36,606 nt of DNA, from the NCBI GenBank assembly GCA_029781795.1, contig JAKOWB010000133.1:1-36606 (forward strand). The letters run 5' to 3'. Within the stretch, counting starts at the first letter, position 1; each line of letters begins with the position of its first letter. The stretch comes from Pseudomonadota bacterium (GTDB lineage: Bacteria > Pseudomonadota > Alphaproteobacteria > Kiloniellales > JACOMY01). Shown piece by piece: positions 7,571 to 16,933 of the stretch. The translations under genes were made by a program, and so were the position numbers. Under the pieces are notes generated by a model, which worked only from the letters and a program-made list of their open reading frames with translations, did no database searches and had not been told where the DNA came from.

Positions 7571-8238
7571 GCGCGCTGCTGGCGGTCATGGGTCGCGACC
7601 TCAGGCTGGTCTGGCGGCAGCGCGGCGAGGCGCTGATCGGCGTCGCCTTCTTCCTGCTGGCGGCGCTGCTCTTTCCCTTCGGCGTCGGGCCGGATGCCGA
7701 GCTGCTGCGCCGCATCGCGCCCGGCATCGTCTGGGTCGCCGCGCTCTTCGCCGTGGTGCTGTCGCTGGAGCGGCCCTTCCACGCCGACTTCGAGGACGGC
7801 ACGCTGGAGCAGCTCGCCCTCGCCACCCTGCCGCTGCCGCTGCTGGTGCTGGCCAAGGCGCTGGTGCACTGGCTGACCAGCGGGCTCCTGCTGGTCATCG
7901 CCGCGCCGCTGATCGCGGTGATCTATGACCTGCCGGGCGACCTGCTGCCGGTGTTGCTGCTGGCGCTGCTGCTGGGCACGCCGATCCTCAGCCTGCTGGG
8001 CACGGTGGTCGCCGCCACCACGCTGGGCGCGCGGCGCGGCTCGATCCTCATTCCCCTGCTGGCGTTGCCGCTCTTCGTGCCGGTGCTGATCCTCGGCGTG
8101 CTGGCGGTCGAGGCGGCGGCCAGCGGCCTGCCGGCGCGCCCGCATCTGCTGCTGCTCGGCGCCGGGCTGCTGCTGGCCCTGCCGCTGGCCTTACTGGCCG
8201 GACCTGCGGCGTTACGTCAGGCTTTGGACGAAGGCTGA
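7567..8238 (+). CDS. ccmB: Haem exporter/cytochrome c maturation permease CcmB
   Basis: A 223-residue polytopic inner-membrane protein. It begins with the cytoplasmic stretch SALLAVMGRDLRLVWRQRGE. The conserved LERPFHADFEDGTLEQL loop follows at about residues 60-78, and then several hydrophobic helices, the canonical CcmB pattern. The start is GTG (7567), overlapping the ccmA stop as GTGA. With CcmA, CcmC and CcmD it forms the complex that releases haem-loaded CcmE. Length agrees with the family norm of about 220. Confidence 0.95.
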   Translation: MSALLAVMGRDLRLVWRQRGEALIGVAFFLLAALLFPFGVGPDAELLRRIAPGIVWVAALFAVVLSLERPFHADFEDGTLEQLALATLPLPLLVLAKALVHWLTSGLLLVIAAPLIAVIYDLPGDLLPVLLLALLLGTPILSLLGTVVAATTLGARRGSILIPLLALPLFVPVLILGVLAVEAAASGLPARPHLLLLGAGLLLALPLALLAGPAALRQALDEG

Positions 8239-8257
8239 GCTGGGCTACACCAGACCC

Positions 8258-8977
8258 ATGCAGCGCTACGCCAACCCCGGCCGGTTCCTGCGCCTCGCCG
8301 ATGCCATTCTGCCCTGGGCGGCAAGCGTGGCGGCGGTGCTGATTCTGCTGGGTCTCTATCTCGGCCTGGTGAAGTCGCCGCCTGAGAAGTACCAGGGCGA
8401 CGTCGTTCGTATCATGTATCTGCACGTGCCGGCCGCCTGGATGGCGCTCTTCAGCTACCTCACCGTCGCCGCGGCCTCCTTCGTCGCGCTGGTCTGGCGC
8501 CACCCGCTGGCGCACCTCGTCGCCAAGGCGGCCTCGCCGCTGGGCGCCGGCTTCACCCTCGTCGCCCTGGTCACCGGCTCGCTCTGGGGCAAGCCGACCT
8601 GGGGTACCTGGTGGGTCTGGGACGGGCGCCTGACCTCGGTGCTGGTGCTCTTCTTCCTCTACCTCGGCCACATCGCGCTCTTCACCGCCTTCGACGATCC
8701 GCGGCGCGGACAGAAGGCGGCGGCGATCCTGGCGCTGGTCGGCGTGGTGAACCTGCCGATCATCAAGTTCTCGGTCGACTGGTGGGCGACGCTGCACCAG
8801 CCGGCCTCGGTCTTCCGCCTCGACGGCCCGGCGATCAAGCCCGATCTGCTCTGGCCGCTGCTGGTCATGGCCCTGGGCTTCATGGCCTACTTCCTCGCCG
8901 TGCTGCTGGTGCGCGTGAAGGACGAGGTACTCTCGGCCCGCCTGCGCGCACTGGCGCTGGTGCAGGCCGGCGTCTGA
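8258..8977 (+). CDS. ccmC: Haem-handling inner-membrane protein CcmC
   Basis: A 239-residue member of the haem-handling protein family. Six hydrophobic helices are apparent, with the periplasmic tryptophan-rich WWD motif as WGTWWVWDGRL (about residues 115-124). The two haem-ligand histidines are visible: H56 in MYLHVPAAW and H180 in TLHQPAS. CcmC attaches haem to the CcmE histidine on the periplasmic side. The ATG at 8258 is 20 bases after ccmB. The next in-operon gene is ccmD. Confidence 0.96.
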   Translation: MQRYANPGRFLRLADAILPWAASVAAVLILLGLYLGLVKSPPEKYQGDVVRIMYLHVPAAWMALFSYLTVAAASFVALVWRHPLAHLVAKAASPLGAGFTLVALVTGSLWGKPTWGTWWVWDGRLTSVLVLFFLYLGHIALFTAFDDPRRGQKAAAILALVGVVNLPIIKFSVDWWATLHQPASVFRLDGPAIKPDLLWPLLVMALGFMAYFLAVLLVRVKDEVLSARLRALALVQAGV

Positions 8978-8996
8978 AGCCGGCGGGGCCTTGACC

Positions 8997-9200
8997 ATGA
9001 ACAGCCTGACGGATTTCCTGGCGATGGGTGGCTACGCGGCCTATGTCTGGCCGGCCGTGGGCCTGACCCTGGTGATGCTGATCGGCTTCGTCGTCTCCAG
9101 CCTCGGCCGGCTGAGGCGCACGCGCCGGCAGCTCGCCGCGCTCGAGGCCGCGCGCCAGGCCTCGCGCGCGCAGCGCAAGGCCGCGGAGAGGAACTCGTGA
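8997..9200 (+). CDS. ccmD: Haem exporter small subunit CcmD
   Basis: A 67-residue single-span membrane protein. A short periplasmic N-terminus contains the FLAMGGYAAYVWPA motif typical of CcmD. One hydrophobic helix and a basic, Arg/Ala-rich cytoplasmic tail (RLRRTRRQL...) follow. ATG at 8997 is used; the in-frame TTG two codons earlier (8991) is less likely. Its stop overlaps the ccmE GTG. CcmD stabilises the CcmABC-CcmE complex. Confidence 0.93.
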   Translation: MNSLTDFLAMGGYAAYVWPAVGLTLVMLIGFVVSSLGRLRRTRRQLAALEAARQASRAQRKAAERNS

Positions 9201-9640
9201 CCCGCAAGCGCCGCCGCCTGGTCTTCCTGGTCGCCGCCCTGCTCTGCCTGGGCGGCGCGACGGCGCTGATCCTCACCGCCTTCGAAGACTCCATCGCCTA
9301 CTTCCAGAGCCCCAGCGACCTGGTGAAGGCACCGCCCGGCGCCGAGCGTGCGATCCGCATGGGCGGCCTGGTCGAGGAGGGCAGCGTCGCGCGCGAGGGC
9401 GAGACGCTGCGCTTTCGCGTGACCGACAAGGCCAACGCCGTGCCGGTGGTCTATCAGGGCGCGGTACCCGATCTCTTCCGCGAGGGCCAGGGCGTCGTGG
9501 TCGAGGGACATCTGCAGACCGACGGCACCTTCATGGCCGAGACGCTGCTGGCCAAGCACGACGAGCGCTACATGCCCAAGGAGGCCGTCGACGCGCTGAA
9601 GGCCAGCGGCGAGTGGCGGCCGGAAACGGGCGGCCAGTGA
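9197..9640 (+). CDS. ccmE: Periplasmic haem chaperone CcmE
   Basis: A 147-residue membrane-anchored OB-fold chaperone. A basic N-terminus (TRKRRRLVF) is followed by one signal-anchor helix, then the periplasmic beta barrel (RIGG-type start, VYQGAVPDLFREGQGVVVEG). The covalent haem-binding histidine is H121 in LLAKHDERYMP, with the accessory Tyr125. It carries haem from CcmC to the CcmF/H lyase. The start is GTG overlapping the ccmD stop (GTGA); its own TGA overlaps the ccmF GTG. Confidence 0.96.
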   Translation: MTRKRRRLVFLVAALLCLGGATALILTAFEDSIAYFQSPSDLVKAPPGAERAIRMGGLVEEGSVAREGETLRFRVTDKANAVPVVYQGAVPDLFREGQGVVVEGHLQTDGTFMAETLLAKHDERYMPKEAVDALKASGEWRPETGGQ

Positions 9641-11610
9641 TTCCCGAGCTTGGCCACTACGCGCTGGTCCTGGCGCTGGTGGTGGCGCTGCTGCAGGGCA
9701 CGCTGCCGCTGTGGGGCGCGGCGCGCGGCGACGCGCGGCTGATCGGCCTGGCGCGGCCGGCGGCGCTGCTGCAGCTCCTCCTCATCGCCCTCGCCTTCCT
9801 GGCGCTGACCTGGAGCCACGTGGTCTCCGACTTCACCGTCGCCAACGTGGTGGCCAACAGCCACTCGACCAAGCCGCTGCTCTACAAGATCAGCGGAGTC
9901 TGGGGCAACCACGAGGGCTCGCTGGTACTCTGGGTACTGATCCTCGCCCTCTTCGGCGCCGCGGTCGCGCTCTTCGGCCGCAACCTGCCGCCCAGCCTCA
10001 AGGCGCGGGTGATCGGCGTGCAGGGCCTTATCGCCCTCGGCTTCCTCGCCTTCCTGGTCTTCACCTCCAATCCCTTCCTGCGCCTCGAAGTGCCGCCACC
10101 AGACGGGCAGGACCTGAACCCGCTGCTGCAGGACCCCGGCCTCGCCTTCCATCCGCCGCTGCTCTACCTCGGCTACGTCGGCTTCTCGCTGGTCTTCGCC
10201 TTCGCCGTCGCCGCGCTGCTGGAAGGCAAGGTCGATCCCGCCTGGGCACGCTGGGTCAGGCCCTGGACGCTGGCCGCCTGGACGGCGCTGACCGGCGGCA
10301 TCGCGCTCGGCTCCTGGTGGGCCTACTACGAGCTCGGCTGGGGCGGCTGGTGGTTCTGGGACCCGGTGGAGAACGTCTCGCTGATCCCCTGGCTCTGCGG
10401 CACCGCGCTGCTGCACTCGGCGCTGGTGGTGGAGAAGCGCGACGCCCTCAAGGTCTGGACCCTGCTGCTGGCGATCCTCGCCTTCTCCGCGTCGCTGATC
10501 GGCACCTTCGTGGTGCGCTCGGGCGTGCTGACCAGCGTGCACGCCTTCGCCGTCGACCCGGCGCGCGGCGTCTTCATCCTGGTGCTGCTGCTGATCGCCA
10601 TCGGCGGCTCGCTGGCGCTCTTCGCCATCCGCGCGCCGGCGCTGAGGGGCGGCGGCCTCTTCGCCCCGGTCAGCCGCGAGGGCGGGCTGCTGCTCAACAA
10701 CCTCCTGCTCTCCACCGCCGCCGCGACGGTCTTCGTCGGCACGCTCTATCCGCTGTTCCTGGAGCTGGCGACCGGCGAGAAGATCTCCATCGGCCCGCCC
10801 TTCTTCGACAAGACCTTCGTGCCGCTGGCCATCCCCTTGGTGCTGGTGATGGGGGCCGGGCCCTTCCTGGCCTGGAAGCGCGCCGACCTCGGCGCCGTGC
10901 TGCCGCGCCTGGCGCTGGCCGGGCTCGGCCTGGTCGCCGCCGCGCTGGTCACCGCGATCTGGATCGGCGGTCCGGTCATGGCCGTGGTCTTCCTCGGCCT
11001 CGCGGCCTATCTCTTCCTCGCCGCGCTGGCCGAGCTGGCAGAGCGCATCCGTCTCTTCCGCGGCCCGCTGAGCGAGAGCTGGAACCGCCTCAGCGGCCTG
11101 CCGCGCGCCGCGCTCGGCACCACGCTGGCGCACGCCGGCCTGGCGCTGGCCATTGCCGGCATGACCGCCTCCAGCGCCTTCAAGGAAGAGGTGGTGCAGT
11201 TCGCCCTGCGCGGCGACACGCTGCCGGTCGGCAGCTACCAGGTCCGCTTCGACGGGGTGGAGCGTATCCAGGGTCCGAACTATGCCGCCGACGGCGCGAT
11301 CCTCACCGTGTTGTCGGACGGCCAGGCGATCGCGACGCTTAAGCCGCAGCGCCGCCTCTACACGGTGCAGCAGCGTCTCACCACCGAGGCGGCGATCCGC
11401 ACCACCGGCCTCGGCGACCTCTATACCGTGCTGGGCGAGCCGCAGCCCGACGGGCGCTGGACCCTGCGGCTCTATTGGGAGCCGCTGGTGCCCTGGATCT
11501 GGATCGGCGCCTTCCTCATGGCGGCGGGCGGCCTCACGTCGCTCAGCGACCGCCGCCTGCGCGTCGGCGTGCCGCGCCGCCGCCAGGCCCAGGCCCAAGC
11601 CGCGGAGTAG
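9637..11610 (+). CDS. ccmF: Cytochrome c haem lyase subunit CcmF
   Basis: A 657-residue polytopic membrane protein, close to the usual 630-660. The N-terminus IPELGHYALVLAL is the classic CcmF start and fixes GTG 9637 (overlapping the ccmE TGA) rather than an earlier in-frame ATG at 9613. The WWD haem motif reads WGGWWFWDPVENVSL. The conserved segments YKISGVWGNHEGSLVLWV and FHPPLLYLGYVG are present, as is LLHSALV. A large periplasmic domain precedes the final helix. With CcmH (and CcmI) it ligates haem to the CXXCH motif of apocytochromes. Confidence 0.97.
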   Translation: MIPELGHYALVLALVVALLQGTLPLWGAARGDARLIGLARPAALLQLLLIALAFLALTWSHVVSDFTVANVVANSHSTKPLLYKISGVWGNHEGSLVLWVLILALFGAAVALFGRNLPPSLKARVIGVQGLIALGFLAFLVFTSNPFLRLEVPPPDGQDLNPLLQDPGLAFHPPLLYLGYVGFSLVFAFAVAALLEGKVDPAWARWVRPWTLAAWTALTGGIALGSWWAYYELGWGGWWFWDPVENVSLIPWLCGTALLHSALVVEKRDALKVWTLLLAILAFSASLIGTFVVRSGVLTSVHAFAVDPARGVFILVLLLIAIGGSLALFAIRAPALRGGGLFAPVSREGGLLLNNLLLSTAAATVFVGTLYPLFLELATGEKISIGPPFFDKTFVPLAIPLVLVMGAGPFLAWKRADLGAVLPRLALAGLGLVAAALVTAIWIGGPVMAVVFLGLAAYLFLAALAELAERIRLFRGPLSESWNRLSGLPRAALGTTLAHAGLALAIAGMTASSAFKEEVVQFALRGDTLPVGSYQVRFDGVERIQGPNYAADGAILTVLSDGQAIATLKPQRRLYTVQQRLTTEAAIRTTGLGDLYTVLGEPQPDGRWTLRLYWEPLVPWIWIGAFLMAAGGLTSLSDRRLRVGVPRRRQAQAQAAE

Positions 11611-11613
11611 CCC

Positions 11614-12168
11614 ATGGCCGAACGCCGCGTCCTGCGCCACCTGCTCTTCGTGCTGCCGGTGCTGATCTTCGCCGGGGCCGCCGTCGCCTTCTGGCTCGGC
11701 CTTTCCGGCGACCGCCGGCCGGATTCCATTCCCTCGGCGCTGCTGGACAAGCCGGCGCCGGCCTTCGACCTGCCGGCGGTGGAGGGCCTCGGCGTACCTG
11801 GCCTCAAGAGCGCCGATCTCAAGGGCCAGGTGACGGTGGTGAACATCTGGGCCTCCTGGTGCCTGCCCTGCAAGGCCGAGCACCCGCTGCTGGTGCAGCT
11901 GGCGCAGGAGTCGGGCGTGCGCCTCGTCGGCATCGACTACAAGGACAAGCCGGCCGATGCGCGCGCCTTCCTGGCCGGCCTCGGCAATCCCTTCGCCGCG
12001 GTTGGCGCGGACGCGGATGGTCGCGCCGGCATCGAGTGGGGCATCTCGGGCGTGCCGGAAACCTTCATCCTCGACAGCCAGGGCATCGTGCGCTTCCGCT
12101 GGGTCGGGCCGCTGAACGCGGTCGACCTGAAGGAGAAGATCCTGCCGCTGATCCGGTCGCTCGAATGA
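11614..12168 (+). CDS. ccmG: Thiol:disulfide oxidoreductase CcmG/DsbE
   Basis: A 184-residue thioredoxin-fold protein held to the inner membrane by an N-terminal helix (about residues 9-29). The active site is WCLPC (C83 and C86) inside NIWASWCLPCKAEHP. The cis-Pro loop is GVPETFIL and the CcmG family insert GIDYKDKPADARAF is present. It keeps the apocytochrome haem-binding cysteines reduced. Many CcmG proteins have WCVPC or WCPTC, so Leu is a mild variation. It begins 3 bases after ccmF and ends in an ATGA overlap with ccmH. Confidence 0.95.
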   Translation: MAERRVLRHLLFVLPVLIFAGAAVAFWLGLSGDRRPDSIPSALLDKPAPAFDLPAVEGLGVPGLKSADLKGQVTVVNIWASWCLPCKAEHPLLVQLAQESGVRLVGIDYKDKPADARAFLAGLGNPFAAVGADADGRAGIEWGISGVPETFILDSQGIVRFRWVGPLNAVDLKEKILPLIRSLE

Positions 12169-12623
12169 GGGCGCTGCTCGTTGCCTGCCTTCTACTGCTC
12201 GCCCTGCCGGCGCGCGCGGTCGAGCCCGACGAGATGCTGGACGACCCGGCGCTGGAGGCGCGCGCCCGCGCCCTGTCGCAGGTGGTGCGCTGCGTGGTCT
12301 GCCAGAACGAGTCGATCGACTCCTCCTCGGCCGGGATCGCCAGGGACCTGCGCAAGCTGATCCGCGAGCGCCTGCTGGCCGGCGATACCGACCAGCAGAT
12401 CCTCGACTTCCTGGTGGCGCGCTACGGCAATTTCGTGCTGCTGGAGCCGCCGGTGGAGCCGGCGACCTGGCTGCTCTGGGCAGCACCGCCGCTGGTGCTG
12501 CTGCTGGGCGGCATCGGCGTCGTCGTGCTGCTGCGCCGCCGCCGCGCCCTGGCGCCGCCGGCCGAGCTGACCGCCGCCGAGCGGGCGCGCCTCGACGACC
12601 TCTTGAGAGGCGGGGAGGGGTGA
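12165..12623 (+). CDS. ccmH: Cytochrome c biogenesis protein CcmH (CcmH/CycL-type, single domain)
   Basis: A 152-residue protein. The N-terminal signal peptide is MRALLVACLLLLALPARA, and the conserved RCVVCQNESI redox motif follows (C43 and C46). A three-helix bundle ends in the membrane helix WLLWAAPPLVLLLGG and a basic tail. It reduces apocytochrome c and partners CcmF. It is the short alphaproteobacterial type without a fused TPR domain; the TPR part is the separate ccmI next. The ATG overlaps the ccmG stop. Confidence 0.95.
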   Translation: MRALLVACLLLLALPARAVEPDEMLDDPALEARARALSQVVRCVVCQNESIDSSSAGIARDLRKLIRERLLAGDTDQQILDFLVARYGNFVLLEPPVEPATWLLWAAPPLVLLLGGIGVVVLLRRRRALAPPAELTAAERARLDDLLRGGEG

Positions 12624-13492
12624 TGGACTGGCACGGGCTGACGCTCTGGGTGCTGATGGCGGTCTTGACCGCGCTGGTGCTGGGCCTGCTGCTGCGACCA
12701 CTGCTGCGCGCGCCGCGCCCGGCGGTGCCGGCTGCCGGGCCGGACCTCGCCATCTACCGCGACCAACTGGGCGAGATCGAGCGCGACCGCGCCGCCGGCC
12801 GCCTGCCCGACGCCGAGGCCGCGGTGGCGCGGCGCGAGGTGGAACGCCGACTGCTGCAGGCCGCCGACGCCGCCGCCGCGCGCGCGGCCGGAGATGCGAG
12901 GCGCCCGCCGGCGCGGGGGCTGGCCGCCGCGCTGCTGCTGCTGGTGCCGGCCCTGGGCCTTGGCCTCTACCTTCTGGTCGGGCGGCCGGACCTGCCGGCC
13001 GAGCCGCTGTCCGACCGCGCGGCCGAGCTCGCCGACTATCATGCCCTGACCGCCGAACAGGCGGCGCTGCGCCAGCATCTGCAGAACCAGCCGGAGGACG
13101 CCCTGGCCTGGCGCCGCCTCGGCATCGTCGAGATCCTGCTGGGCAACATCGACCAGGCGGTGCAGGCGGTGCAGACCGCGCTCGAGAAGGGGGCGCCGCA
13201 GAGCGAGACCTTCACCCTGGTGGCCCAGGCCATTATCACGCGCAACGGCGGCGCGGTGCCGCCCATGGCGCGGCAGATGCTGGCGCGCGCGCTGGAGCTC
13301 GATCCCAACAATTGGCTGGCGCTTTTCCTGTCCGGGATGGCGCTGGAGCAGGACGGCCGCGGCGCGGCGGCGCTGGAGCTCTGGCGCGTGATCCTGCAGG
13401 AGGCCGGCCCCGACTTGCCCTGGCGCGACACGCTGCAGGCGCAGATCGAGCGGCTGGAGAAGCAGCTGAAGACTCCCGCCCCCACGCCCTGA
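12623..13492 (+). CDS. ccmI: Cytochrome c biogenesis protein CcmI (CycH), TPR-containing
   Basis: A 289-residue apocytochrome chaperone. An N-terminal helix (about 6-26) is followed by a cytoplasmic Arg/Ala-rich loop with the family motif [23 protein letters not shown] second helix comes at about 100-119, then a periplasmic TPR region ([31 protein letters not shown] and later repeats). It is shorter than many CcmI proteins. ATG 12623 (TGATG overlap with the ccmH stop) is chosen over the adjacent GTG at 12620, with the G-rich Shine-Dalgarno immediately upstream. It closes the ccmABCDEFGHI set. Confidence 0.9.
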   Translation: MDWHGLTLWVLMAVLTALVLGLLLRPLLRAPRPAVPAAGPDLAIYRDQLGEIERDRAAGRLPDAEAAVARREVERRLLQAADAAAARAAGDARRPPARGLAAALLLLVPALGLGLYLLVGRPDLPAEPLSDRAAELADYHALTAEQAALRQHLQNQPEDALAWRRLGIVEILLGNIDQAVQAVQTALEKGAPQSETFTLVAQAIITRNGGAVPPMARQMLARALELDPNNWLALFLSGMALEQDGRGAAALELWRVILQEAGPDLPWRDTLQAQIERLEKQLKTPAPTP

Positions 13493-13507
13493 TGGGGTAT
13501 TTCGTGG

Positions 13508-13535
13508 CCGCCGCTTTTCGGTTTGCAAGCGGCGG
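13508..13535 (+). terminator. Hairpin at the end of the ccm operon (weak terminator candidate)
   Basis: A perfect 9-bp stem CCGCCGCTT/AAGCGGCGG (13508-13516 with 13527-13535) with a 10-base loop lies 16 bases after ccmI. No T-run follows, so termination is uncertain. It sits in the 109-base gap before the amino acid transporter operon. Confidence 0.4.
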
Positions 13536-13601
13536 AAAGGCGGCTACCGTTCCGGCAAAGAACGACAAAAAAGCGTTCGAACAGGGGACTTGGAAGAAAT
13601 C

Positions 13602-14408
<807 letters not shown>

Positions 14409-14455
14409 GAGTGAAAGCGTCTGTTCCTCGGCCTATGCATGGAAGGAGCTCAGTC

Positions 14456-15244
14456 ATGAAGGTTCTCAAGGTTCTCACGGGGGCCGCGCTCGCTCTCGTG
14501 ATTGCGGCCGGCACCGCCGGCGCGGGGGAGATGCGCAAGGTCAAGATCGGCACCGAGGGCGCCTACCCGCCGTTCAACTCGATCGACACGAACGGCAAGC
14601 TCGTCGGCTTCGACATCGACATCGCCAACGCGCTCTGCAAGGCGGCGAACTTCGAGTGCGAATTCGTGGTGCAGGACTGGGACGGCATCATCCCGGCGCT
14701 GCAGGCCAAGAAGTACGACGCCATCATCGCCTCGATGTCGATCACCGAGAAGCGCAAGGAGGTCGTGGACTTCACGCAGAAGTACTACAACACCCCGGCG
14801 AAGTTCGTCGGCGCCGAGGGCGCGAGCTATGACTTCACCTTCGACACCGGCCTCGCCGGCGTGAAGATCGGCGTCCAGGGCTCGACCATCCACGAGGACT
14901 ATGCCCGCGCCAAGTGGCCCAAGGCCGAGGTCGTGACCTACGCCACCCAGGACGAGGCCAATGCCGACCTGGTGGCCGGCCGCGTCGACCTGGTGATGGC
15001 CGACTCGGTGGCGCTCGACGAAGGCTTCCTGAAGACCGACGCCGGCAAGGGCTTCGTCTTCCTGGGCGACGACTACAACGATCCCAAGTACCACGGCGAG
15101 GGCGCCGGCATCGCCATCCGCAAGGGCGAGCAGGACCTGGTGGATGCCTTCAACAAGGCGATCCAGCAGATCCGCGCCGACGGCACCTACAAGGCCATCA
15201 ACGACAAGTACTTCGCCTACGACGTCTACGGACCGGAGAGCTGA
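14456..15244 (+). CDS. Polar (probably basic) amino acid-binding periplasmic protein (HisJ/ArgT-like)
   Basis: A 262-residue type II binding protein. The signal peptide is residues 1-23 (cut AGA-GE). The mature start is KVKIGTEGAYPPFNSIDTNGKLVGFDIDIANALC, the LAO/HisJ pattern. Ligand-carboxylate residues are preserved: MSITEKRKEVVDFT (the Arg equivalent to R77 of LAO protein) and GVQGSTIHEDYA. VMADSV holds the Asp that contacts the alpha-amino group. This favours Lys/Arg/His/ornithine-like ligands, but opines are also possible. ATG 14456 has GGAAGGAG upstream. A long hairpin follows the stop. Confidence 0.9.
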   Translation: MKVLKVLTGAALALVIAAGTAGAGEMRKVKIGTEGAYPPFNSIDTNGKLVGFDIDIANALCKAANFECEFVVQDWDGIIPALQAKKYDAIIASMSITEKRKEVVDFTQKYYNTPAKFVGAEGASYDFTFDTGLAGVKIGVQGSTIHEDYARAKWPKAEVVTYATQDEANADLVAGRVDLVMADSVALDEGFLKTDAGKGFVFLGDDYNDPKYHGEGAGIAIRKGEQDLVDAFNKAIQQIRADGTYKAINDKYFAYDVYGPES

Positions 15245-15267
15245 GGTCTTGATCGTCCGCTAGCTGC

Positions 15268-15308
15268 GACGCCGCCGTCCGCGCCCTTCGGGCCCGGGCG
15301 GCGGCGTC
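15268..15308 (+). promoter_or_regulatory. Long intra-operon hairpin between binding-protein and permease genes
   Basis: Bases 15268-15286 pair with 15290-15308 around a 3-base loop: 19 pairs with one G-U and one C-C mismatch. It begins 24 bases after the binding-protein stop and ends 18 bases before the permease start. There is no proper T-run. It probably stabilises the upstream message or partly attenuates the permease genes. Confidence 0.65.
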
Positions 15309-15326
15309 CATCGTTTCCGGGGTCCC

Positions 15327-16022
15327 ATGATGTTCGACTACAAGGGCTATGCCTGGGTCTTCTGGGAAGGTGTGCAGATCACCCTGCTGGCCGGCCTCGC
15401 CACCATCCCCGTGGCCCTGGCGCTGGGGCTGCTGGGCGCCTGGGGCAAGCTCTCGCGCAATGGCCTGGCCCGCGCGATCGCCAACACCTACACCACCGTG
15501 GTGCGCGGCTCGCCCGAGCTGGTGCTGATCATCCTGGTCTACTATGGCCTCACCATCGCGCTGCAGGACACGGTCGCGGCGCTCACCGGCGATGATTCCG
15601 CCATCGACATCCCGCGCTTCCCGGCCGGCGTCATCACGCTCGGCCTGATCTACGGCGCCTTCGCGACCGAAGTGTTCCGCGGCGCCTACCAGTCGGTCGA
15701 CCGCGGCCAGATCGAGGCCGCCATGGCCTATGGCATGAACCGCAAGCAGGTTGCGACGCGCGTGCTGCTGCCGCAGATGTGGCGCTTCGCGCTGCCGGGC
15801 CTGGGCAATCTCTGGATGGTGCTGATCAAGGCCACATCGCTGATGTCGATCATCCAGCTGCCCGAGCTGATGCGCATGGCCGACGTGGCGGCGCGCGCCG
15901 TGCGCCTGCCCTTCACCTTCTTCCTCACCGCCTCGTTCATCTATCTCGGCATCACCATCGTCTCGATCGTCGCGCTGCAACGGGCCGAGCGCTGGGCGGC
16001 GCGCGGCGTACGCCGGGCCTGA
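15327..16022 (+). CDS. Polar amino acid ABC transporter permease (HisQ-like)
   Basis: A 231-residue inner-membrane permease of the HisQM/GlnP family. The first hydrophobic segments WEGVQITLLAGLATIPVALALGLLGA are typical. The VVRGSPELVLIILVYYG motif of the PAAT class follows, and the EAA loop is YQSVDRGQIEAAMAYGMNRKQVATRVLLPQMWRFALPGLGN. Start ATG 15327 (a second ATG follows immediately at 15330). It forms a heterodimer with the HisM-like protein encoded next. Confidence 0.93.
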   Translation: MMFDYKGYAWVFWEGVQITLLAGLATIPVALALGLLGAWGKLSRNGLARAIANTYTTVVRGSPELVLIILVYYGLTIALQDTVAALTGDDSAIDIPRFPAGVITLGLIYGAFATEVFRGAYQSVDRGQIEAAMAYGMNRKQVATRVLLPQMWRFALPGLGNLWMVLIKATSLMSIIQLPELMRMADVAARAVRLPFTFFLTASFIYLGITIVSIVALQRAERWAARGVRRA

Positions 16023-16036
16023 CGGGGGGGACGGAC

Positions 16037-16870
16037 ATGGCACTCTTCACCCTGCTCGAGAATCACGTCGCCTTCTTCCACGACACGGTGCGCCCGGCGC
16101 TCGACGGCGCCTGCGCCGCGGTGCAGGGCGGCCTCACCTCGGTCCTGGGCGAGCAGAGCGCGGTGGCGAACCACTTCTGCCGCTTCGTCGAGGGCGCCTG
16201 GGTGACGCTGGAGATCACCGTCACCGCGCTGGTCATCGGCCTGGTGCTGGCGCTGCCGGTGGCGCTGGCGCGGCTGTCGCGCAATCCGCTGCTGAGGTGG
16301 CCGGCCTTCGCCTACATGTTCTACTTCCGCGGCACGCCGCTGCTGGTGCAGATCTTCCTGGTCTACTACGGTGCCGGCCAGTTCTCCGCCGAGCTGCGCG
16401 ACTGGGGCCTGTGGAACGGCTTCTTTCGCGAGGCCTACTTCTGCGCCGTCTTCACCCTGGTGCTGAACACCACGGCCTATTCGGCCGAGATCATCCGCGG
16501 TGGCATCCAGAACGTGCCCTTCGGCGAGGTCGAGGCGGCGCGCGCCTGCGGCATGTCGGGATCGCTGCTCTATCGCCGCATCATCCTGCCCAAGGCGGCG
16601 CGCATCGCCCTGCCGGCCTATTCGAACGAGGTGGTCTTCCTGTTCCAGGCGACCTCGCTGGTCTCGGTCATCACGCTGCTGGACCTGACCGGGGTGGCGC
16701 GCGACGTGATCGCGGATACCTTCCGCACGTTCGAGGTCTGGAGCTTCACGCTGCTCTGCTACCTGGCCATCAGCTACCTGATCTTCTGGCTGTTCAAGCG
16801 GCTGGAACGGCGGCTGATGCGGCACCTGCAGCGGCGGCCCGCAGCGCAGCCGGCGCGGGCGGCGGCCTAG
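16037..16870 (+). CDS. Polar amino acid ABC transporter permease (HisM-like)
   Basis: A 277-residue second permease. It has a longer than usual, non-hydrophobic N-terminal region (about 50 residues). The permease core follows with FRGTPLLVQIFLVYYGAGQ and the EAA loop GEVEAARACGMSGSLLYRRIILPKAARIALPAYSNEV, ending in a basic tail. ATG 16037 follows the HisQ-like stop by 14 bases; an earlier in-frame ATG at 15779 lies inside that gene and is rejected. It completes the importer. Confidence 0.93.
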   Translation: MALFTLLENHVAFFHDTVRPALDGACAAVQGGLTSVLGEQSAVANHFCRFVEGAWVTLEITVTALVIGLVLALPVALARLSRNPLLRWPAFAYMFYFRGTPLLVQIFLVYYGAGQFSAELRDWGLWNGFFREAYFCAVFTLVLNTTAYSAEIIRGGIQNVPFGEVEAARACGMSGSLLYRRIILPKAARIALPAYSNEVVFLFQATSLVSVITLLDLTGVARDVIADTFRTFEVWSFTLLCYLAISYLIFWLFKRLERRLMRHLQRRPAAQPARAAA

Positions 16871-16933
16871 GAGGGGCTGGACCCGGCGCGGCGGCTCTGC
16901 TGCAATCGGCGACGGACAGGGAAGGACGGACCC

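Noticed and set aside
9568-12753. Very long antisense open frame (1061 codons) opposite ccmE-ccmH
   Set aside because: It is a low-complexity Arg/Gln/Ala/Gly-rich translation typical of the opposite strand of GC-rich genes, and the + strand there encodes clear Ccm proteins.
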